Below are positions 50,354 through 60,474 of a stretch of DNA of 64,000 bases, piece by piece. The stretch spans positions 1,388,001 through 1,452,000 of the forward strand of contig NZ_FXAF01000006.1 of assembly GCF_900177415.1 (NCBI RefSeq). Reading direction: 5' to 3'. Source of the DNA: Xaviernesmea oryzae (lineage in GTDB: Bacteria > Pseudomonadota > Alphaproteobacteria > Rhizobiales > Rhizobiaceae). The position numbers and the translations under genes are program-made. Position 1 is the first letter of the stretch, and each line of letters opens with the position of its first letter. The notes under the pieces are model-generated. The model ran no database searches. It was not told the origin of the DNA and was given only the letters and a program-made list of their open reading frames with translations.

Positions 50354-52690
50354 ATGGCTGCCGATGCGCCGGCATTGACGTTCATCGCGCTCTTCCTGCC
50401 CTTTCTCGGTGCCGTCCTTGCGCCTTTCCTGACCCGCCGGCTCAAACACAATGCCGCCTGGCTGCTGGCGCTCGCGCCGCTCGCCGCCTTCCTGCATTTC
50501 TGCGGCTTCCTCCCCGAGATCGCGGCGGGCGAGGCGGCGACCGGCGGTTATGCCTGGGCGCCGAGCTTCAACCTCTCCTTCTCCTGGTTCCTCGACGGCC
50601 TGTCGCTGACCTTCGCGCTTCTGATCACCGGCATCGGCACGCTGATCGTGGTCTATTCCGGCGGCTATATGAAAGGCCATCCGGACCAGGGCAGGTTTCT
50701 CGCCTTCATCCTGCTCTTCATGGGGGCGATGCTCGGTCTCGTCGTCTCCGACAGTTTCCTGATGCTCTTCGTCTATTGGGAGCTCACCTCGCTCACCTCC
50801 TTCCTGCTGATCGGCTTCGATCATGAACGGGAGGCGGCGAGACGCGCCGCGCTTCAGGCTTTGGTGGTGACGGGCGCGGGAGGCCTGAGCCTTCTCGCCG
50901 GTCTCGTCTTCCTGTGGAACATCACCGGCGTCACCCAGCTTTCGCTGCTCGTGCATCTGGACGGCGGCCTGCGCGAGAGCCCCTTCTATCTCGCGGCATT
51001 GCTGCTCGTGCTCGGCGGAGCCTTCACCAAGTCCGCGCAGTTTCCCTTCCATTTCTGGCTGCCGAACGCCATGGAGGCGCCGACGCCCGTCTCCGCCTAC
51101 CTGCATTCCGCGACCATGGTGAAGGCCGGCGTCTATCTCCTGATGCGGCTGAACCCCGTCATGGGAGCGACGCCCGCCTGGGAAATCCTGCTTCCCTTCT
51201 TCGGCGGCATCACGCTGATATCGGGCACGCTGCTCGCCGTCCGCCAGACGGACCTGAAGCTGATGCTGGCCTACACGACCATGGCCTCGCTCGGGCTTCT
51301 CGTCATGCTGACCGGCTTCGGCTCCGCCCATGCGGTGGAGGCGGCGATGCTTTATCTCGTCGCCCATTCGCTTTTCAAGGGCGCGCTCTTCATGGTCGCC
51401 GGCACGGTGGACCACGAGACGGGCACCCGCGACGTGACCCGGCTCGGAGGCTTGTGCGCCGCCATGCCGGTCACGTTCGGCGCGGCCCTGCTTGCCGCGC
51501 TTTCGATGGGCGGCCTGCCGCTCTTCTTCGGTTTCCTCGCCAAGGAGGAGATCTATGCCGCACTCTGGGCCGGCAATCCGCGCGCGGTCTTCTTCACGAT
51601 CCTGGCGCTGATCGGCAACGCCCTGATGTTTGCGGTGGCCTTCGCCGTGGCGCTGAAGCCCTTCCTCGGCGCCCCTGTCGAGACGCCGAAACACGCCCAT
51701 GAGGGACCGCCGAGCTTGTGGCTCGGGCCGGCCGTGCTGGCCGCGCTCGGCCTGCTGGGCGCGCTCTTCTCCGGCATCGCCCATCGGTATGTTTCCTCGC
51801 CCATGGCGAGCGCGGTCATGGACGATGCCGTGACGATCGACATCACCACGGTGCCGCATCTCGGAATGCCGCTTCTGCTCTCCGTGATCACCGTCCTGCT
51901 CGGCGCGCTCGTCTATTGGCGGCTTGGCGACGCCCGTGCGCTGATGGCCCGCATGCTGGAAAATCTGGGTCCCGGCCCGGACCGCGGCTTCGACCATTTC
52001 GTCTCGGACCTGGTGCGGTTCTCGGTAGCCGTCACCCGCTTCATCCAGCCGGGGCGGCTGGAGATCTACATCACCGTCACCTTCGTCCTCCTGGCACTGA
52101 CGCTTCTCGTTCCGCCGGTCGTCTTCGGGGAGCTGCCGGGCATGCCAGCCTGGCCGGACGGCATTCTGGTGCAGGAGGCCGCCTTCTTCCTGATCGCCGT
52201 GATCGGCATCGTCGCCGTGTTGCGCGCCCGCGACCGGCTGACGGCGATCGTCTCGCTCGGCATCCAGGGCTTTGCCGTGGCGGTGCTCTTCTTGCTTTTC
52301 GGCGCGCCGGACCTTTCCTTCACGCAGTTCATGGTCGAGACGCTGTCGGTGGTCATCCTGGCGCTGGTCATGACGCGGCTCAGGCTTTCACCCGCGGATC
52401 ACCGGCCGGCCGGCCAGTTGTTCGTCGATGCGACGATCGCCGCCGCCTGCGGCATCGGCTTCACGCTCCTGCTTCTGAAGTCGGTCGAAGCGCCGTTCGA
52501 CACCCTGCTGACGGATTTCTTCAACGCCTATTCCAAGGTCGTCGCCCACGGCGCCAATGTGGTGAACGTCGTCATCGTCGATTTCCGCGGCACCGATACA
52601 TTGGGCGAGATCGCCGTGGTGATGATCACCGGGCTTGCGGTCCTGGCGCTGATCCGGGTGCGGGCAGGGCGGAAGGGGGACGTGAAATGA
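50354..52690 (+). CDS. mrpA: Na+/H+ antiporter subunit A (MrpA/PhaA)
   Basis: 778 residues, about 20 predicted helices. The N-terminal NuoL-like core has the [10 protein letters not shown] region and the Lys/His proton path residues (H-S-A-T-M-V-K-A-G). The C-terminal part (about 690-770) with [12 protein letters not shown] is the MrpA/MrpB shared domain. It starts a seven-gene operon, so this is the group with separate A and B subunits. It exchanges Na+ (or K+) for H+ across the inner membrane. Confidence 0.95.
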   Translation: MAADAPALTFIALFLPFLGAVLAPFLTRRLKHNAAWLLALAPLAAFLHFCGFLPEIAAGEAATGGYAWAPSFNLSFSWFLDGLSLTFALLITGIGTLIVVYSGGYMKGHPDQGRFLAFILLFMGAMLGLVVSDSFLMLFVYWELTSLTSFLLIGFDHEREAARRAALQALVVTGAGGLSLLAGLVFLWNITGVTQLSLLVHLDGGLRESPFYLAALLLVLGGAFTKSAQFPFHFWLPNAMEAPTPVSAYLHSATMVKAGVYLLMRLNPVMGATPAWEILLPFFGGITLISGTLLAVRQTDLKLMLAYTTMASLGLLVMLTGFGSAHAVEAAMLYLVAHSLFKGALFMVAGTVDHETGTRDVTRLGGLCAAMPVTFGAALLAALSMGGLPLFFGFLAKEEIYAALWAGNPRAVFFTILALIGNALMFAVAFAVALKPFLGAPVETPKHAHEGPPSLWLGPAVLAALGLLGALFSGIAHRYVSSPMASAVMDDAVTIDITTVPHLGMPLLLSVITVLLGALVYWRLGDARALMARMLENLGPGPDRGFDHFVSDLVRFSVAVTRFIQPGRLEIYITVTFVLLALTLLVPPVVFGELPGMPAWPDGILVQEAAFFLIAVIGIVAVLRARDRLTAIVSLGIQGFAVAVLFLLFGAPDLSFTQFMVETLSVVILALVMTRLRLSPADHRPAGQLFVDATIAAACGIGFTLLLLKSVEAPFDTLLTDFFNAYSKVVAHGANVVNVVIVDFRGTDTLGEIAVVMITGLAVLALIRVRAGRKGDVK

Positions 52691-52724
52691 TGAATTGCGC
52701 CCCATTTGCCGCAGAGCAAGCCCG

Positions 52725-52896
52725 CCCCCCTCTGGCCTGCCGGCCATCTCCCCCACGGGTGGGGAGATTGGCTGGGCGCACCGGTTTCCTCCGGCAAGAA
52801 ACGTATCCGCACGCCACGAGGCCGATTTGGCGGGAAAGTCGTGCCGCTTGTGATCTCCCCACCTGTGGGGGAGATGGCCGGCAGGCCAGAGGGGGG
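52725..52896. repeat. RIME-like palindromic element, copy 4, inside the mrp operon
   Basis: Also 172 bp, with the same arms as 18869-19040 (CCCCCCTCTGGCCTGCCGGC; CACCTGTGGGGGAGATGGCC). It sits in the 298-bp gap between mrpA and mrpB, where the other neighbours are nearly touching. If transcribed it would fold into a long hairpin in the mrp message. Confidence 0.85.
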
Positions 52897-52988
52897 CGCT
52901 CTTGCTCGATAGCGGATGGAAAGCGCTCCAGATCGGGGCGATCTCCCCCAACCGCGCCGGTCCTGCATGCGACGGAAGGTGTCCGCCC

Positions 52989-53429
52989 ATGAGTACCCTC
53001 ATCCTGCGCACGGTCGCGCCCGCCTTGACGGCCCTGATGCTGCTCTTTTCGGTCTTCGTGCTCCTGCGCGGCCATAACGAGCCGGGCGGCGGTTTCATCG
53101 GCGGGCTGATCGCGGTGTCCGCGCTGGCGATCTACGGCATCGCCTTCGGGGTCGGCGCCGTGCGCCGCGCGATCCGCTTCCACCCGATGGCGATCGCCGG
53201 CGCCGGGCTGCTGCTCGCGACCCTCTCCGGCTTCCTCTCGATTTTTTTCGGCGTGCCCTTCATGACGGGGCTCTGGGTCTATCCCGTGATCTTCGACGTC
53301 GAGGTGCCGCTTTCGACCGTCATGTCCTTCGATCTCGGCGTCTATCTGGTCGTGGTCGGCGCGATCATCTCGATCGCGCTCGCGCTCGAACAGGAGCCGG
53401 GTCCCGAACTCGGCGGAGAGGAGGATTGA
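52989..53429 (+). CDS. mrpB: Na+/H+ antiporter subunit B (MrpB)
   Basis: 146 residues with four helices and the family motif [12 protein letters not shown] (about 30-41). MrpB is needed for complex assembly. GGAAGGTGTCC precedes the ATG at 52989. The stop overlaps the mrpC start by one base. Confidence 0.9.
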   Translation: MSTLILRTVAPALTALMLLFSVFVLLRGHNEPGGGFIGGLIAVSALAIYGIAFGVGAVRRAIRFHPMAIAGAGLLLATLSGFLSIFFGVPFMTGLWVYPVIFDVEVPLSTVMSFDLGVYLVVVGAIISIALALEQEPGPELGGEED

Positions 53430-53806
53430 TGGAGCCGCTTTTCGCCGTCCTGATCGGCCTCTTCTTCGCCGCTGCCGTCTACCTCATGCTCTCGAAGCAT
53501 ACGGTGCGCATCCTTCTCGGCATCGTGCTGCTCGGCAACGGCGTGAATCTCACGCTCTTCACGGCCGGCCGGCTGACGCGCGAAGTGCCGCCGATCATCC
53601 CGGCGGGCATGGACGCGCTCCCCGCAGGTGCCGCCAATCCGCTGCCGCAGGCCCTCATCCTGACGGCGATCGTCATCTCGTTTTCGTTCTTCGCATTTCT
53701 TCTGGTGCTGACCTACCGGGCCTACCAGGAACTCGGCACCGACGACACCGACGAGATGCGCCTTGCCGAACCGCGGGACGAACAGCTCCCGCCCATGGGG
53801 TATTGA
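53429..53806 (+). CDS. mrpC: Na+/H+ antiporter subunit C (MrpC, NuoK-like)
   Basis: 125 residues, three helices, with the NuoK-like pattern H-T-V-R-I-L-L-G-I-V-L-L-G-N-G-V-N-L-T and the second A-L-I-L-T-A-I-V-I-S. The ATG overlaps the mrpB stop (TGATG). Confidence 0.9.
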   Translation: MEPLFAVLIGLFFAAAVYLMLSKHTVRILLGIVLLGNGVNLTLFTAGRLTREVPPIIPAGMDALPAGAANPLPQALILTAIVISFSFFAFLLVLTYRAYQELGTDDTDEMRLAEPRDEQLPPMGY

Positions 53807-53836
53807 GAGCGATGAGCATGAACGTTCTGCCTGACA

Positions 53837-54020
53837 CCCCCCTCTGCCCTGCCGGGCATCTCCCCCTCAAGGGGGGAGATCGGATGGCAGCAAGGCCTCG
53901 TCCTCGACAGAGGTTCGTGATTGCCGAAATTGCGCCCGACATCGTTATCGATGGGGGAAGCCGGTGCGTCTTGCCGATCTCCCCCCTTGAGGGGGAGATG
54001 CCCGGCAGGGCAGAGGGGGG
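53837..54020. repeat. RIME-like palindromic element, copy 5, inside the mrp operon
   Basis: CCCCCCTCTGCCCTGCCGGG and CATCTCCCCCTCAAGGGGGG at the left, and their inverse at the right (53978-54020). It fills the 259-bp gap between mrpC and mrpD. The arms belong to the TGCCCTGCCGGG version shared with copies 1 and 3. Confidence 0.85.
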
Positions 54021-54065
54021 TATTTCACACTCCCAAGCCGGCAGGTTCGCGGGAGGCCTTTACTG

Positions 54066-55643
54066 ATGGCCACGCCCGCCACGACCACCGCCATCGACCT
54101 CTCCGCGGCCCTCGTCCTCGCGCCGACGGCGCTTGCCGACTGGCTGGTGGTGGCCCCCGTCGCGCTGATGATCGGGTTCGGGGCGGTCCTGATGATGGTG
54201 CGCAAATCCGTCCGCCTGCACGGCGCGATCGCGATCGCCGGCCTTGTCCTGCTTGTGCTTCTCGATGCGGCACTCCTCTGGCGCGTCTCGGCCCATGGTC
54301 CCGTGACCATGGTGATGGGGCGCTGGCTGCCGCCTTTCGGCATCGCGTTCACTGCCGATCTCTTCGGCGCGGTCATGGCGCTCGCCGCGGCGGTGGTGGC
54401 GCTCGCGGCCGGCATCTTCGCGCTCCGCGACATCGATGCGGGCGGCCGCCGCTACGGCTTCTTTCCCTTTCTCATGCTGCTGATGGCCGGCGTTTCCGGC
54501 GCGTTTCTCACCGGCGACATCTTCAATCTCTACGTCTGGTTCGAGGTGCTGCTGATCTCCTCCTTCGGCCTCCTGATCCTCGGTTCCGAACCGGAGCAGA
54601 TCGACGGCGCGCTGAAATACGCGATCCTCAACCTGATCGGCACGACGCTTTTCCTGATCGCGGTCGGCTATCTCTATGCGATCTTCGGCACGCTCAACAT
54701 GGCCGATATCGCGAGGAAGGCCGCGAGCCTGCGCGGCACCGCTCCGCTCACCACGCTGACGGCGCTCTTCATCCTGGCCTTCGCCATGAAGGCGGCCGCC
54801 TTTCCGGTGAATTTCTGGCTGCCGGCCTCCTATCATACGCCGCGCGTGGTCGTGTCGGCGCTGTTCGGCGGCCTGCTGACCAAGATCGGCATCTATGCGC
54901 TCGTCAGGGTCACGATCATGCTCTTCCCGGTCGAGCGCGAGGCGCTGAGCCTGACGGTCGCGGTGGCGGCGGCGCTGACCATGATCGTCGGCGGGCTCGG
55001 CGCGCTCGCCCAGAGCGATGTCCGGCGGCTCGTCGGCTACGTCGTCATCGCCGGCATCGGCAACATGATGGCGGGCGTTGCGATCGGCACGCCGGCGGCC
55101 GTCAGCGGTGCCATCCTCTATGCGCTGCATTCCGTGGTGGCGATGACCGCGCTCTATCTCCTTGCGGGCGAGGCGGCCCGGCTCGGCGGCGCCTGGTCGC
55201 TCTCGCGCCTCGGCGGCCTCTGGCGGCAGGCGCCCTGGTTTTCGGGCGTCTCCTTCCTGCTCTTCATCGCCGCCGCCGGCCTGCCGCCGCTCTCCGGCCT
55301 CTGGCCCAAGGTGGCGCTCCTGAAGGCCTCGCTCGATATCGGCGCCTGGTGGCTGGCCGCCGCCATCCTCGTCTCCGCCTTCCTGATCACGCTGGCGCTC
55401 GCCCGCGTCTTCCTGCTCGCCTACTGGCGGCCGAGGCCCGAACCCGCCGCCGGAACCGTGGCCGGCGACTGGCGGATCACCCTGCCGCTCGGCGGCCTGA
55501 CGGCTCTGGTCGTCCTCTTCGGCCTGTTGCCCGAGCCTCTGCTCGATCTCGCCTACGGCGCAGCGAGCGGCCTTGCCGATCCGGCGGCCTATGTGGAATC
55601 CGTCTTCCCCGCGGCAACGATGGAACGGGGTGCCGTCCGATGA
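54066..55643 (+). CDS. mrpD: Na+/H+ antiporter subunit D (MrpD, NuoN/M-like)
   Basis: 525 residues, about 14 helices. The E in [12 protein letters not shown] and the conserved K in [15 protein letters not shown] lie in proton-channel positions. It overlaps mrpE by 4 bp. Confidence 0.95.
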   Translation: MATPATTTAIDLSAALVLAPTALADWLVVAPVALMIGFGAVLMMVRKSVRLHGAIAIAGLVLLVLLDAALLWRVSAHGPVTMVMGRWLPPFGIAFTADLFGAVMALAAAVVALAAGIFALRDIDAGGRRYGFFPFLMLLMAGVSGAFLTGDIFNLYVWFEVLLISSFGLLILGSEPEQIDGALKYAILNLIGTTLFLIAVGYLYAIFGTLNMADIARKAASLRGTAPLTTLTALFILAFAMKAAAFPVNFWLPASYHTPRVVVSALFGGLLTKIGIYALVRVTIMLFPVEREALSLTVAVAAALTMIVGGLGALAQSDVRRLVGYVVIAGIGNMMAGVAIGTPAAVSGAILYALHSVVAMTALYLLAGEAARLGGAWSLSRLGGLWRQAPWFSGVSFLLFIAAAGLPPLSGLWPKVALLKASLDIGAWWLAAAILVSAFLITLALARVFLLAYWRPRPEPAAGTVAGDWRITLPLGGLTALVVLFGLLPEPLLDLAYGAASGLADPAAYVESVFPAATMERGAVR

Positions 55644-56113
55644 CTACCTTTCTCCTGTCGCTGGTCTTCGCCTTCGTCTGGGTCGCCATTACCGGCAGCG
55701 CGACGCTGCACAATCTGATTTTCGGCTTCGCGCTGTCGACGCTTTCGCTGTGGATCGTCCGCGGCGAGGTGGGCACCCGCGGCTACTGGCGGCGGCTCGG
55801 CCGCATCCTCTCGCTGCTCGCCCTGTTCCTCAAGGAACTGGCGCTGTCGGCCTGGAAGGTGGCGGTGCTGGTCATGCGCCCGCGCATGGACCTGAAGCCC
55901 GGCATCTTCGCCTTTCCGCTGACGGTCGACCGGGATTTCGAGATCACCCTGCTCGCCAATCTCATCACGCTCACGCCGGGCACGCTGTCGGTGGATGTCT
56001 CGGAGGACCGCAAGACGCTTTTCGTGCACGCGATCGACTGCTCCGACATCGAGGCGACGAAGCGGGATATCGCAAACGGCTTCGAAAGGAAGATCATGGA
56101 GGCCTTCCGATGA
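55640..56113 (+). CDS. mrpE: Na+/H+ antiporter subunit E (MrpE)
   Basis: 157 residues: two or three N-terminal helices and a C-terminal cytosolic domain ([16 protein letters not shown]), typical of MrpE. It begins with an ATGA overlap from mrpD and ends with one into mrpF. Confidence 0.9.
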   Translation: MTTFLLSLVFAFVWVAITGSATLHNLIFGFALSTLSLWIVRGEVGTRGYWRRLGRILSLLALFLKELALSAWKVAVLVMRPRMDLKPGIFAFPLTVDRDFEITLLANLITLTPGTLSVDVSEDRKTLFVHAIDCSDIEATKRDIANGFERKIMEAFR

Positions 56114-56517
56114 CGGCCGCCGACGCGATCCTCTCCTATGCCGTATGGCTGGCTTTCGCGGTGCTCGCCGCAGCCTTCCTGCTGACGGTCTGGCGGGTCG
56201 TCAGGGGCCCGACGCTTCCCGACCGGGTGGTGGCGCTCGACATGCTCACCGGCATCGTCATCGGCTTCATCGCGCTCATCGCCATCCGCACCGGCTTCAC
56301 CCTCTATATCGACATCGCCATCTCGCTCGGCCTCGTCGGCTTTCTCGCGACCGTCGCCTTCGCCCGCTTCGTGCTGTCGCGCGGCACGGGCGGCGGGGCG
56401 CCAAGGGAAAACCCGGCTGCGGCGCTGCTCGCGGCCGCCCCCGTCAAGCGCCGCAAGCCGGCGGCTAGGCGGACGGGCGGCACGGGCCCGGCAGTCCGGC
56501 GAAAGGCAAGAAAATGA
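56110..56517 (+). CDS. mrpF: Na+/H+ antiporter subunit F (MrpF)
   Basis: 135 residues: three helices with the [13 protein letters not shown] motif, then a basic, Ala/Pro-rich tail (about 100-135) that MrpF proteins usually lack. The tail may bind other subunits or phospholipid. It overlaps mrpE and mrpG by 4 bp each. Confidence 0.9.
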   Translation: MTAADAILSYAVWLAFAVLAAAFLLTVWRVVRGPTLPDRVVALDMLTGIVIGFIALIAIRTGFTLYIDIAISLGLVGFLATVAFARFVLSRGTGGGAPRENPAAALLAAAPVKRRKPAARRTGGTGPAVRRKARK

Positions 56518-56849
56518 TGGAGACGCTCATCGCTTTCGTCACCGCTCTGGTGATATTGGCCGGCGCCGGCTTCGCGCTCGTGGCGGCGATCGGCCTCAAC
56601 CGCCTGCCGGACGTCTATACCCGCATGCATGCGGCCTCCAAGGCCGGCACGGTCGGTTCCGGCCTCCTGCTGCTCGCGGTCGGCCTGCATGCGGGCGATC
56701 TGCCGACATTCGCGCGGGCGCTCGCCGGTTTCTTCTTTTTCGTGCTGACGGCGCCGGTTTCGGCCCATCTGCTCGCGATGGCGGCGCATAAAGTGGGTTA
56801 TCCACTGAGCACACAATCCGTTCGCGATGAGATGAAGGGCCGTGAATAA
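56514..56849 (+). CDS. mrpG: Na+/H+ antiporter subunit G (MrpG)
   Basis: 111 residues, three helices, with the motif [20 protein letters not shown] typical of MrpG. It closes the operon. Confidence 0.95.
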   Translation: MMETLIAFVTALVILAGAGFALVAAIGLNRLPDVYTRMHAASKAGTVGSGLLLLAVGLHAGDLPTFARALAGFFFFVLTAPVSAHLLAMAAHKVGYPLSTQSVRDEMKGRE

Positions 56850-57283
56850 ACGAATATAACCTGTCGGAAACGAGTTATAACCCTGTCAAACTTGAAAAAA
56901 TTCCCATTTATTCATCAGTAAAATCGATTTCCGTCCGTTATACCGGGTAGAATGGCCGGTATGTATCAAAATTCACACTTTGACATTCAGCGAAGCGGTG
57001 CTACTTCATTGCAAGTAGAGTTCAGATGTTGTTCTTGATTAAGCGCCCCCTCGCCAATTCGACAAGTTCTTCCGTCCGGAAGAAGAATGCAAGGCCGATT
57101 GCGAGGCGTGTTCAATCGAAAGCAATGTCCGGTGGAAACCGCTTTTCTTCCGTATGAAGCTTAGGGGTAGGCTTCGGTCGCAAGACGGTGCGGAACAAGG
57201 GTGTTTTTCTCCGGGAAACTCTGCGAACGGACAGGTGCCGCGGAGGTCGCGGGCCTGCTCATTGTTTGAACAGGAGACAGGAA
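56850..57283. promoter_or_regulatory. AT-rich mucR upstream region
   Basis: This 434-bp gap is clearly richer in A and T than its neighbours (many T-A steps between 56860 and 57010) and holds no gene. MucR/Ros proteins bind AT-rich sites and often repress their own gene, so autoregulation from here is likely. A precise promoter could not be fixed. Confidence 0.5.
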
Positions 57284-57715
57284 ATGACAGACATCGCATT
57301 GGGCAAGGGCCAGGATCTGCTGGTGGAACTGACTGCGGATATCGTGGCTGCCTATGTGAGCAATCACGTGGTTCCCGTCGGCGATCTTTCCAACCTGATC
57401 GCGGACGTGCACACGGCGCTAAGCAGCACCTCTTCGCCGGCCCCGGTCGCCGCGGCCGTCGAAAAGCCGAAACCGCCGGTTCCGATCAAGAAATCGATCG
57501 AGGACGACTATCTGATCTGCCTGGAGGACGGCCAGAAGTTCAAGTCGCTGAAACGGCATCTCATGACCCATTACAACATGACGCCCGAGGAATATCGCGA
57601 GAAGTGGGGTCTGCCGGCGGATTATCCGATGGTGGCGCCGGCTTACGCGGAAGCCCGCTCCAGGCTCGCCAAGGAGATGGGTCTCGGACAGCGCCGCAAG
57701 CGCGGCAAGGCCTGA
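57284..57715 (+). CDS. mucR: Ros/MucR zinc-finger transcriptional regulator
   Basis: 143 residues. The zinc-finger region is [19 protein letters not shown] (about 78-96). The first Cys79 is kept, the second is Asp82 and the histidines are His92 and His96; this version is common in rhizobial MucR. MucR represses exopolysaccharide, motility and cell-cycle genes. AGGAGACAGG precedes the ATG. Confidence 0.95.
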   Translation: MTDIALGKGQDLLVELTADIVAAYVSNHVVPVGDLSNLIADVHTALSSTSSPAPVAAAVEKPKPPVPIKKSIEDDYLICLEDGQKFKSLKRHLMTHYNMTPEEYREKWGLPADYPMVAPAYAEARSRLAKEMGLGQRRKRGKA

Positions 57716-57773
57716 TCGGGAGACGCAGGCCCCGAACGGCTGCGAGGAGGATTTGAAACCTGGCCGATGAGGA

Positions 57774-57860
57774 CCGACCGCGCAAGCGCCGGGCGGTTGG
57801 GTTTTTCACTGAAAAATGCGTATGCGGACAAGAACCGGGCCACCCAGTGCCCGGTTTTTC
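57774..57860 (+). terminator. Two terminators after mucR
   Basis: CCGACCGC/GCGGTTGG with GTTTTT (57774-57806) and AACCGGGC/GCCCGGTT with TTTTC (57833-57860). Both hairpins end in T-runs, the second being stronger. They separate mucR from the next gene. Confidence 0.8.
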
Positions 57861-58034
57861 CGTTTTCCGGGGTCGGCGATGCGGGGATGATGAAAGGAAA
57901 AAAATCCCATTATCTTTCCGCCGCTTGTCAAAAATATCAATGATTTCAGCGATAGGTTGCAATCGCCCGGTTTCTTGCATCCCCGCTCTTGCTCTAAGGT
58001 GTATGAATTAATTCCTATTCATTGAGGAGTTGTC

Positions 58035-58457
58035 ATGCCTTTGGAGAAACATTTCGAACCTTCCGCGCCGCCGGTTGCCGCAATGATCGCGGCCGATGCG
58101 TTCGTCCGCCCGTCGCGGCTTCCCGCAAGCCTGCCGCTTCGGACCGTCTGCCGCATCGTCCGGCAGATGGTGGCGGAACTCATCCCGCTTTTCGGCGACC
58201 GGGTGATGCTGCGCCGCGACCGCCGGCGCCAGGTCTGCCACGTGCGGCAGATCGCCATGTATGTCTGCCACGTGGCGCTCCGTATTTCGATGAGCGACAT
58301 CGGGGATGCCTTCGGGCGCGACCGCACCACGGTCGGCCATGCCTGCCATGTGGTGGAGGATCGCCGCGACGATCCGGCCTTCGACGATTTCGTCGCGGCC
58401 GTCGAGCGCATCGTCACCGCCGTCTTCGGCGTTTCGGAGGTGGCGGCGCATGATTGA
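58035..58457 (+). CDS. DnaA domain IV-like DNA-binding protein
   Basis: 140 residues. The C-terminal half (about 70-125: R-Q-V-C-H-V-R-Q-I-A-M-Y-V-C-H ... I-G-D-A-F-G-R-D-R-T-T-V-G-H-A) is the DnaA-box-binding domain with the G-R-D-x-T-T-V-x-H-A signature, but the AAA+ ATPase is missing. It may compete with DnaA or act as a regulator. It overlaps the DUF6456 gene by 8 bp. Confidence 0.85.
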   Translation: MPLEKHFEPSAPPVAAMIAADAFVRPSRLPASLPLRTVCRIVRQMVAELIPLFGDRVMLRRDRRRQVCHVRQIAMYVCHVALRISMSDIGDAFGRDRTTVGHACHVVEDRRDDPAFDDFVAAVERIVTAVFGVSEVAAHD

Positions 58458-59265
58458 ACCTGTGACCGGGAGGAAATCCGATCCGTCGCTCAGGAAACAG
58501 CTCCTGCGGTTGGTCCGCCAGCTCGCCCGCGGCGACTGCGCCATCCATCATGCGGCTGACGGCGAGGCGAGGCTGGCGGGGGCGGAGGAGCGGCTCTATC
58601 CGCAGGCCGTCATCGCCGAGGCCCGGTCGCTGGGCCTGGTGCATCTTTCCGGCGGACGAATTGCCGCAAGCGCCGAGGCTTCCGCCTTCCTGCGCCGGGC
58701 GCTGGTGGCGGGCGGGGAGGCTTTCTCCGAGCAGCATGGCGAGGTGGTCGCTGCGACGGCCGAGGTGGAGGGCGTCCGCCAGCCGGTCCGCCGCAATCTG
58801 CAGGAATCGCCGCTCGGCGCGGTCGCGCGGCTGAAGGACCGCGACGGCAGGGCCTTCCTGCCGGCGGAGGCGGTCGAGGCGGGCGAGCGGCTGCTGGCCG
58901 ATTTCACCCGCGCGCAGCTGCAGCCGCGCGTCACCGCCTCCTGGGAGCCGAGGTTGTCCAGCCGCGCGAAAGGCCATGCCGGCGGACAGGCCGAGATCGC
59001 CGACAGCGCGATCGCCGCCCGGGATCGTTTTTCGCGGGCCATGGATGCGATGGGGCCGGAGCTTTCCGGCGTCGCGGTGGACGTATGCTGCTTTTCGAAG
59101 GGGTTGGAGACGGTGGAGCGGGAACGCCAGTGGCCGGCGCGGTCGGCCAAGCTCATGCTGCGCGTGGCACTTCTGGCACTCGCCCGCCACTACGCCCCGC
59201 CGCAATCGCCACCCCGCCGCCGCAGCCACCATTGGGGCGCCGAGGATTACCGCCCGGCGCTGTGA
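58450..59265 (+). CDS. DUF6456 domain protein
   Basis: 271 residues. The DUF6456 core lies in the second half (about 120-260), with E-S-P-L-G-A-V-A-R-L-K, G-E-R-L-L-A-D-F-T-R-A-Q-L and V-D-V-C-C-F-S-K-G-L-E-x-V-E. The function is unknown. Its start overlaps the end of the DnaA-domain gene, so the two products are probably made together and may cooperate at DNA. Confidence 0.8.
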   Translation: MIEPVTGRKSDPSLRKQLLRLVRQLARGDCAIHHAADGEARLAGAEERLYPQAVIAEARSLGLVHLSGGRIAASAEASAFLRRALVAGGEAFSEQHGEVVAATAEVEGVRQPVRRNLQESPLGAVARLKDRDGRAFLPAEAVEAGERLLADFTRAQLQPRVTASWEPRLSSRAKGHAGGQAEIADSAIAARDRFSRAMDAMGPELSGVAVDVCCFSKGLETVERERQWPARSAKLMLRVALLALARHYAPPQSPPRRRSHHWGAEDYRPAL

Positions 59266-59300
59266 CCGCCATCCCTCCCGGCCTCGGCACCCCGCTGCCC

Positions 59301-60088
59301 CTTCTCCCCAGCGGGGAGAAGGTGGTCCGAAGGACCGGATGAGGGGGCGAAGCCACCATCGGGCGATGCGCCTGCCGCATGTGCACCCCCTCATCGCCTC
59401 GCGTCGCTCGGCACTTCTCCCCGCTGGGGAGAAGAGGGCGCAAGCCGAACTGGCTCGGTTCTCATATGCGATTGCCCCGCCTGTGAAGGAGAGTCACAGG
59501 CAACGCGCGCTCCCCTTCTCCCCAGCGGGGAGAAGGTGCCCGCAGGGCGGATGAGGGGGGCGAAGCCACCATCGGGCAATGCGTTTGCCGCGTGTGCACC
59601 CCCTCATCGCCTCGCTTCGCTCGGCACTTCTCCCCGCTGGGGAGAAGAGGGCGCAAGCCGAACCGGCTCGGTTCTCATATGCGATTGCCCCCGCCCGTGA
59701 AGGAGATCACAAGCAGCGCGCTCTTCCCTTCTCCCCAGCGGGAAGAAGGTGGCCGGCAGGCCGGATGAGGGGGGCGAAGCCAAAATCCAGCGCCGTGTTT
59801 GCCGCATGTGCACCCCCTCATCGCCTCGCTTTGCTCGGCACTTCTCCCCGCCGGGGAGAAGAGGGCGCAAGCCGAACTGGCTCGGTTCTCATATGCGATT
59901 GCCCCCGCCCGTGAAGGAGATCACAAGCAGCGCGCTCTTCCCTTCTCCCCAGCGGGGAGAAGGTGGCCGGCAGGGCGGATGAGGGGGGGCGAAGCCAAAA
60001 TCCAGCACCGCGTTTGCCGCATGTGCACCCCCTCATCGCCCCGCTTTGCTCGGCACTTCTCCCCGCTGGGGAGAAGAGGGCGCAAGCC
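59301..60088. repeat. Tandem array of four 214-bp palindromic units
   Basis: Units start at 59301, 59515, 59728 and 59942 (spacing 214, 213, 214 bp); the fourth ends near 60088. Each unit joins CTTCTCCCCAGCGGGGAGAA with GGATGAGGGG and an inverse block CCCCTCATCGCC with ACTTCTCCCCGCTGGGGAGA. Between them lie conserved spacers, e.g. CTCATATGCGATTGCCCCCG. The units differ by small substitutions. ORFs across it are simple translations of the repeat. Confidence 0.9.
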
Positions 60089-60192
60089 CTCCGGAAGAAA
60101 GATCGGTGCCGGACGGGTTGACCATCCGTTTCGGGGCCCCAAGTTCTCTTCGGGCGCCAAATCATTGCTTGCAAGAGAGGATGGAGGAGACC

Positions 60193-60471
60193 ATGCCGAC
60201 CTATATCATCGAGCGCGATGTTCCGGGCGCGGACAAGCTGACCGGGGACGATCTTTGCGCCATATCAGCAAAGTCGAACGATACCGTCGCGGGGCTCGGA
60301 GTCCCTTACAAGTGGATCACCAGCTATGTCGCCGGGGACAAGCTCTATTGCGTCCACGAGGCGCCGAGCGCCGACGACATCCGCCGCCACGCGGAGCGCG
60401 GCGGCTTTCCCGTCAGCAGCATCACCGAGGTTTCCGCGGTCATAGGCCCGTGGACGGCAACCGAAAAATAA
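60193..60471 (+). CDS. DUF4242 family protein
   Basis: 92 residues. The pattern Y-I-I-E-R-D-V-P-G-A ... V-A-G-D-K-L-Y-C-V-H-E-A-P ... I-R-R-H-A-E-R-G-G-F-P is that of DUF4242, small ferredoxin-like proteins, some of which bind nickel. GGAGGAGACC precedes the ATG. Convergent with sufE, with 3 bp between. Confidence 0.8.
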   Translation: MPTYIIERDVPGADKLTGDDLCAISAKSNDTVAGLGVPYKWITSYVAGDKLYCVHEAPSADDIRRHAERGGFPVSSITEVSAVIGPWTATEK

Positions 60472-60474
60472 GGC

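Noticed and set aside
49772..51997. A 741-codon minus-strand frame across msrB and mrpA
   Set aside because: Only its last 136 codons are real (MsrB). The rest is an antisense shadow of mrpA, rich in E, R and H.
53921..56113. A 730-codon frame leading into MrpE
   Set aside because: Its first part is an alternate frame of mrpD. MrpE starts at the ATGA overlap at 55640.
57768..57944. A 58-codon frame after mucR beginning MRTDRASAGR
   Set aside because: It runs straight through two clear terminator hairpins, so translation is improbable.
59301..60088. CRISPR array
   Set aside because: The period is 214 bp with palindromic halves and the spacers themselves are conserved, so it is a tandem repeat, not CRISPR. 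No cas gene in the window.
59290..60160. Many short frames on both strands in the 214-bp array
   Set aside because: They are repeat translations (for example L-L-P-S-G-E-K and S-P-R-W-G-E), recurring in each unit.
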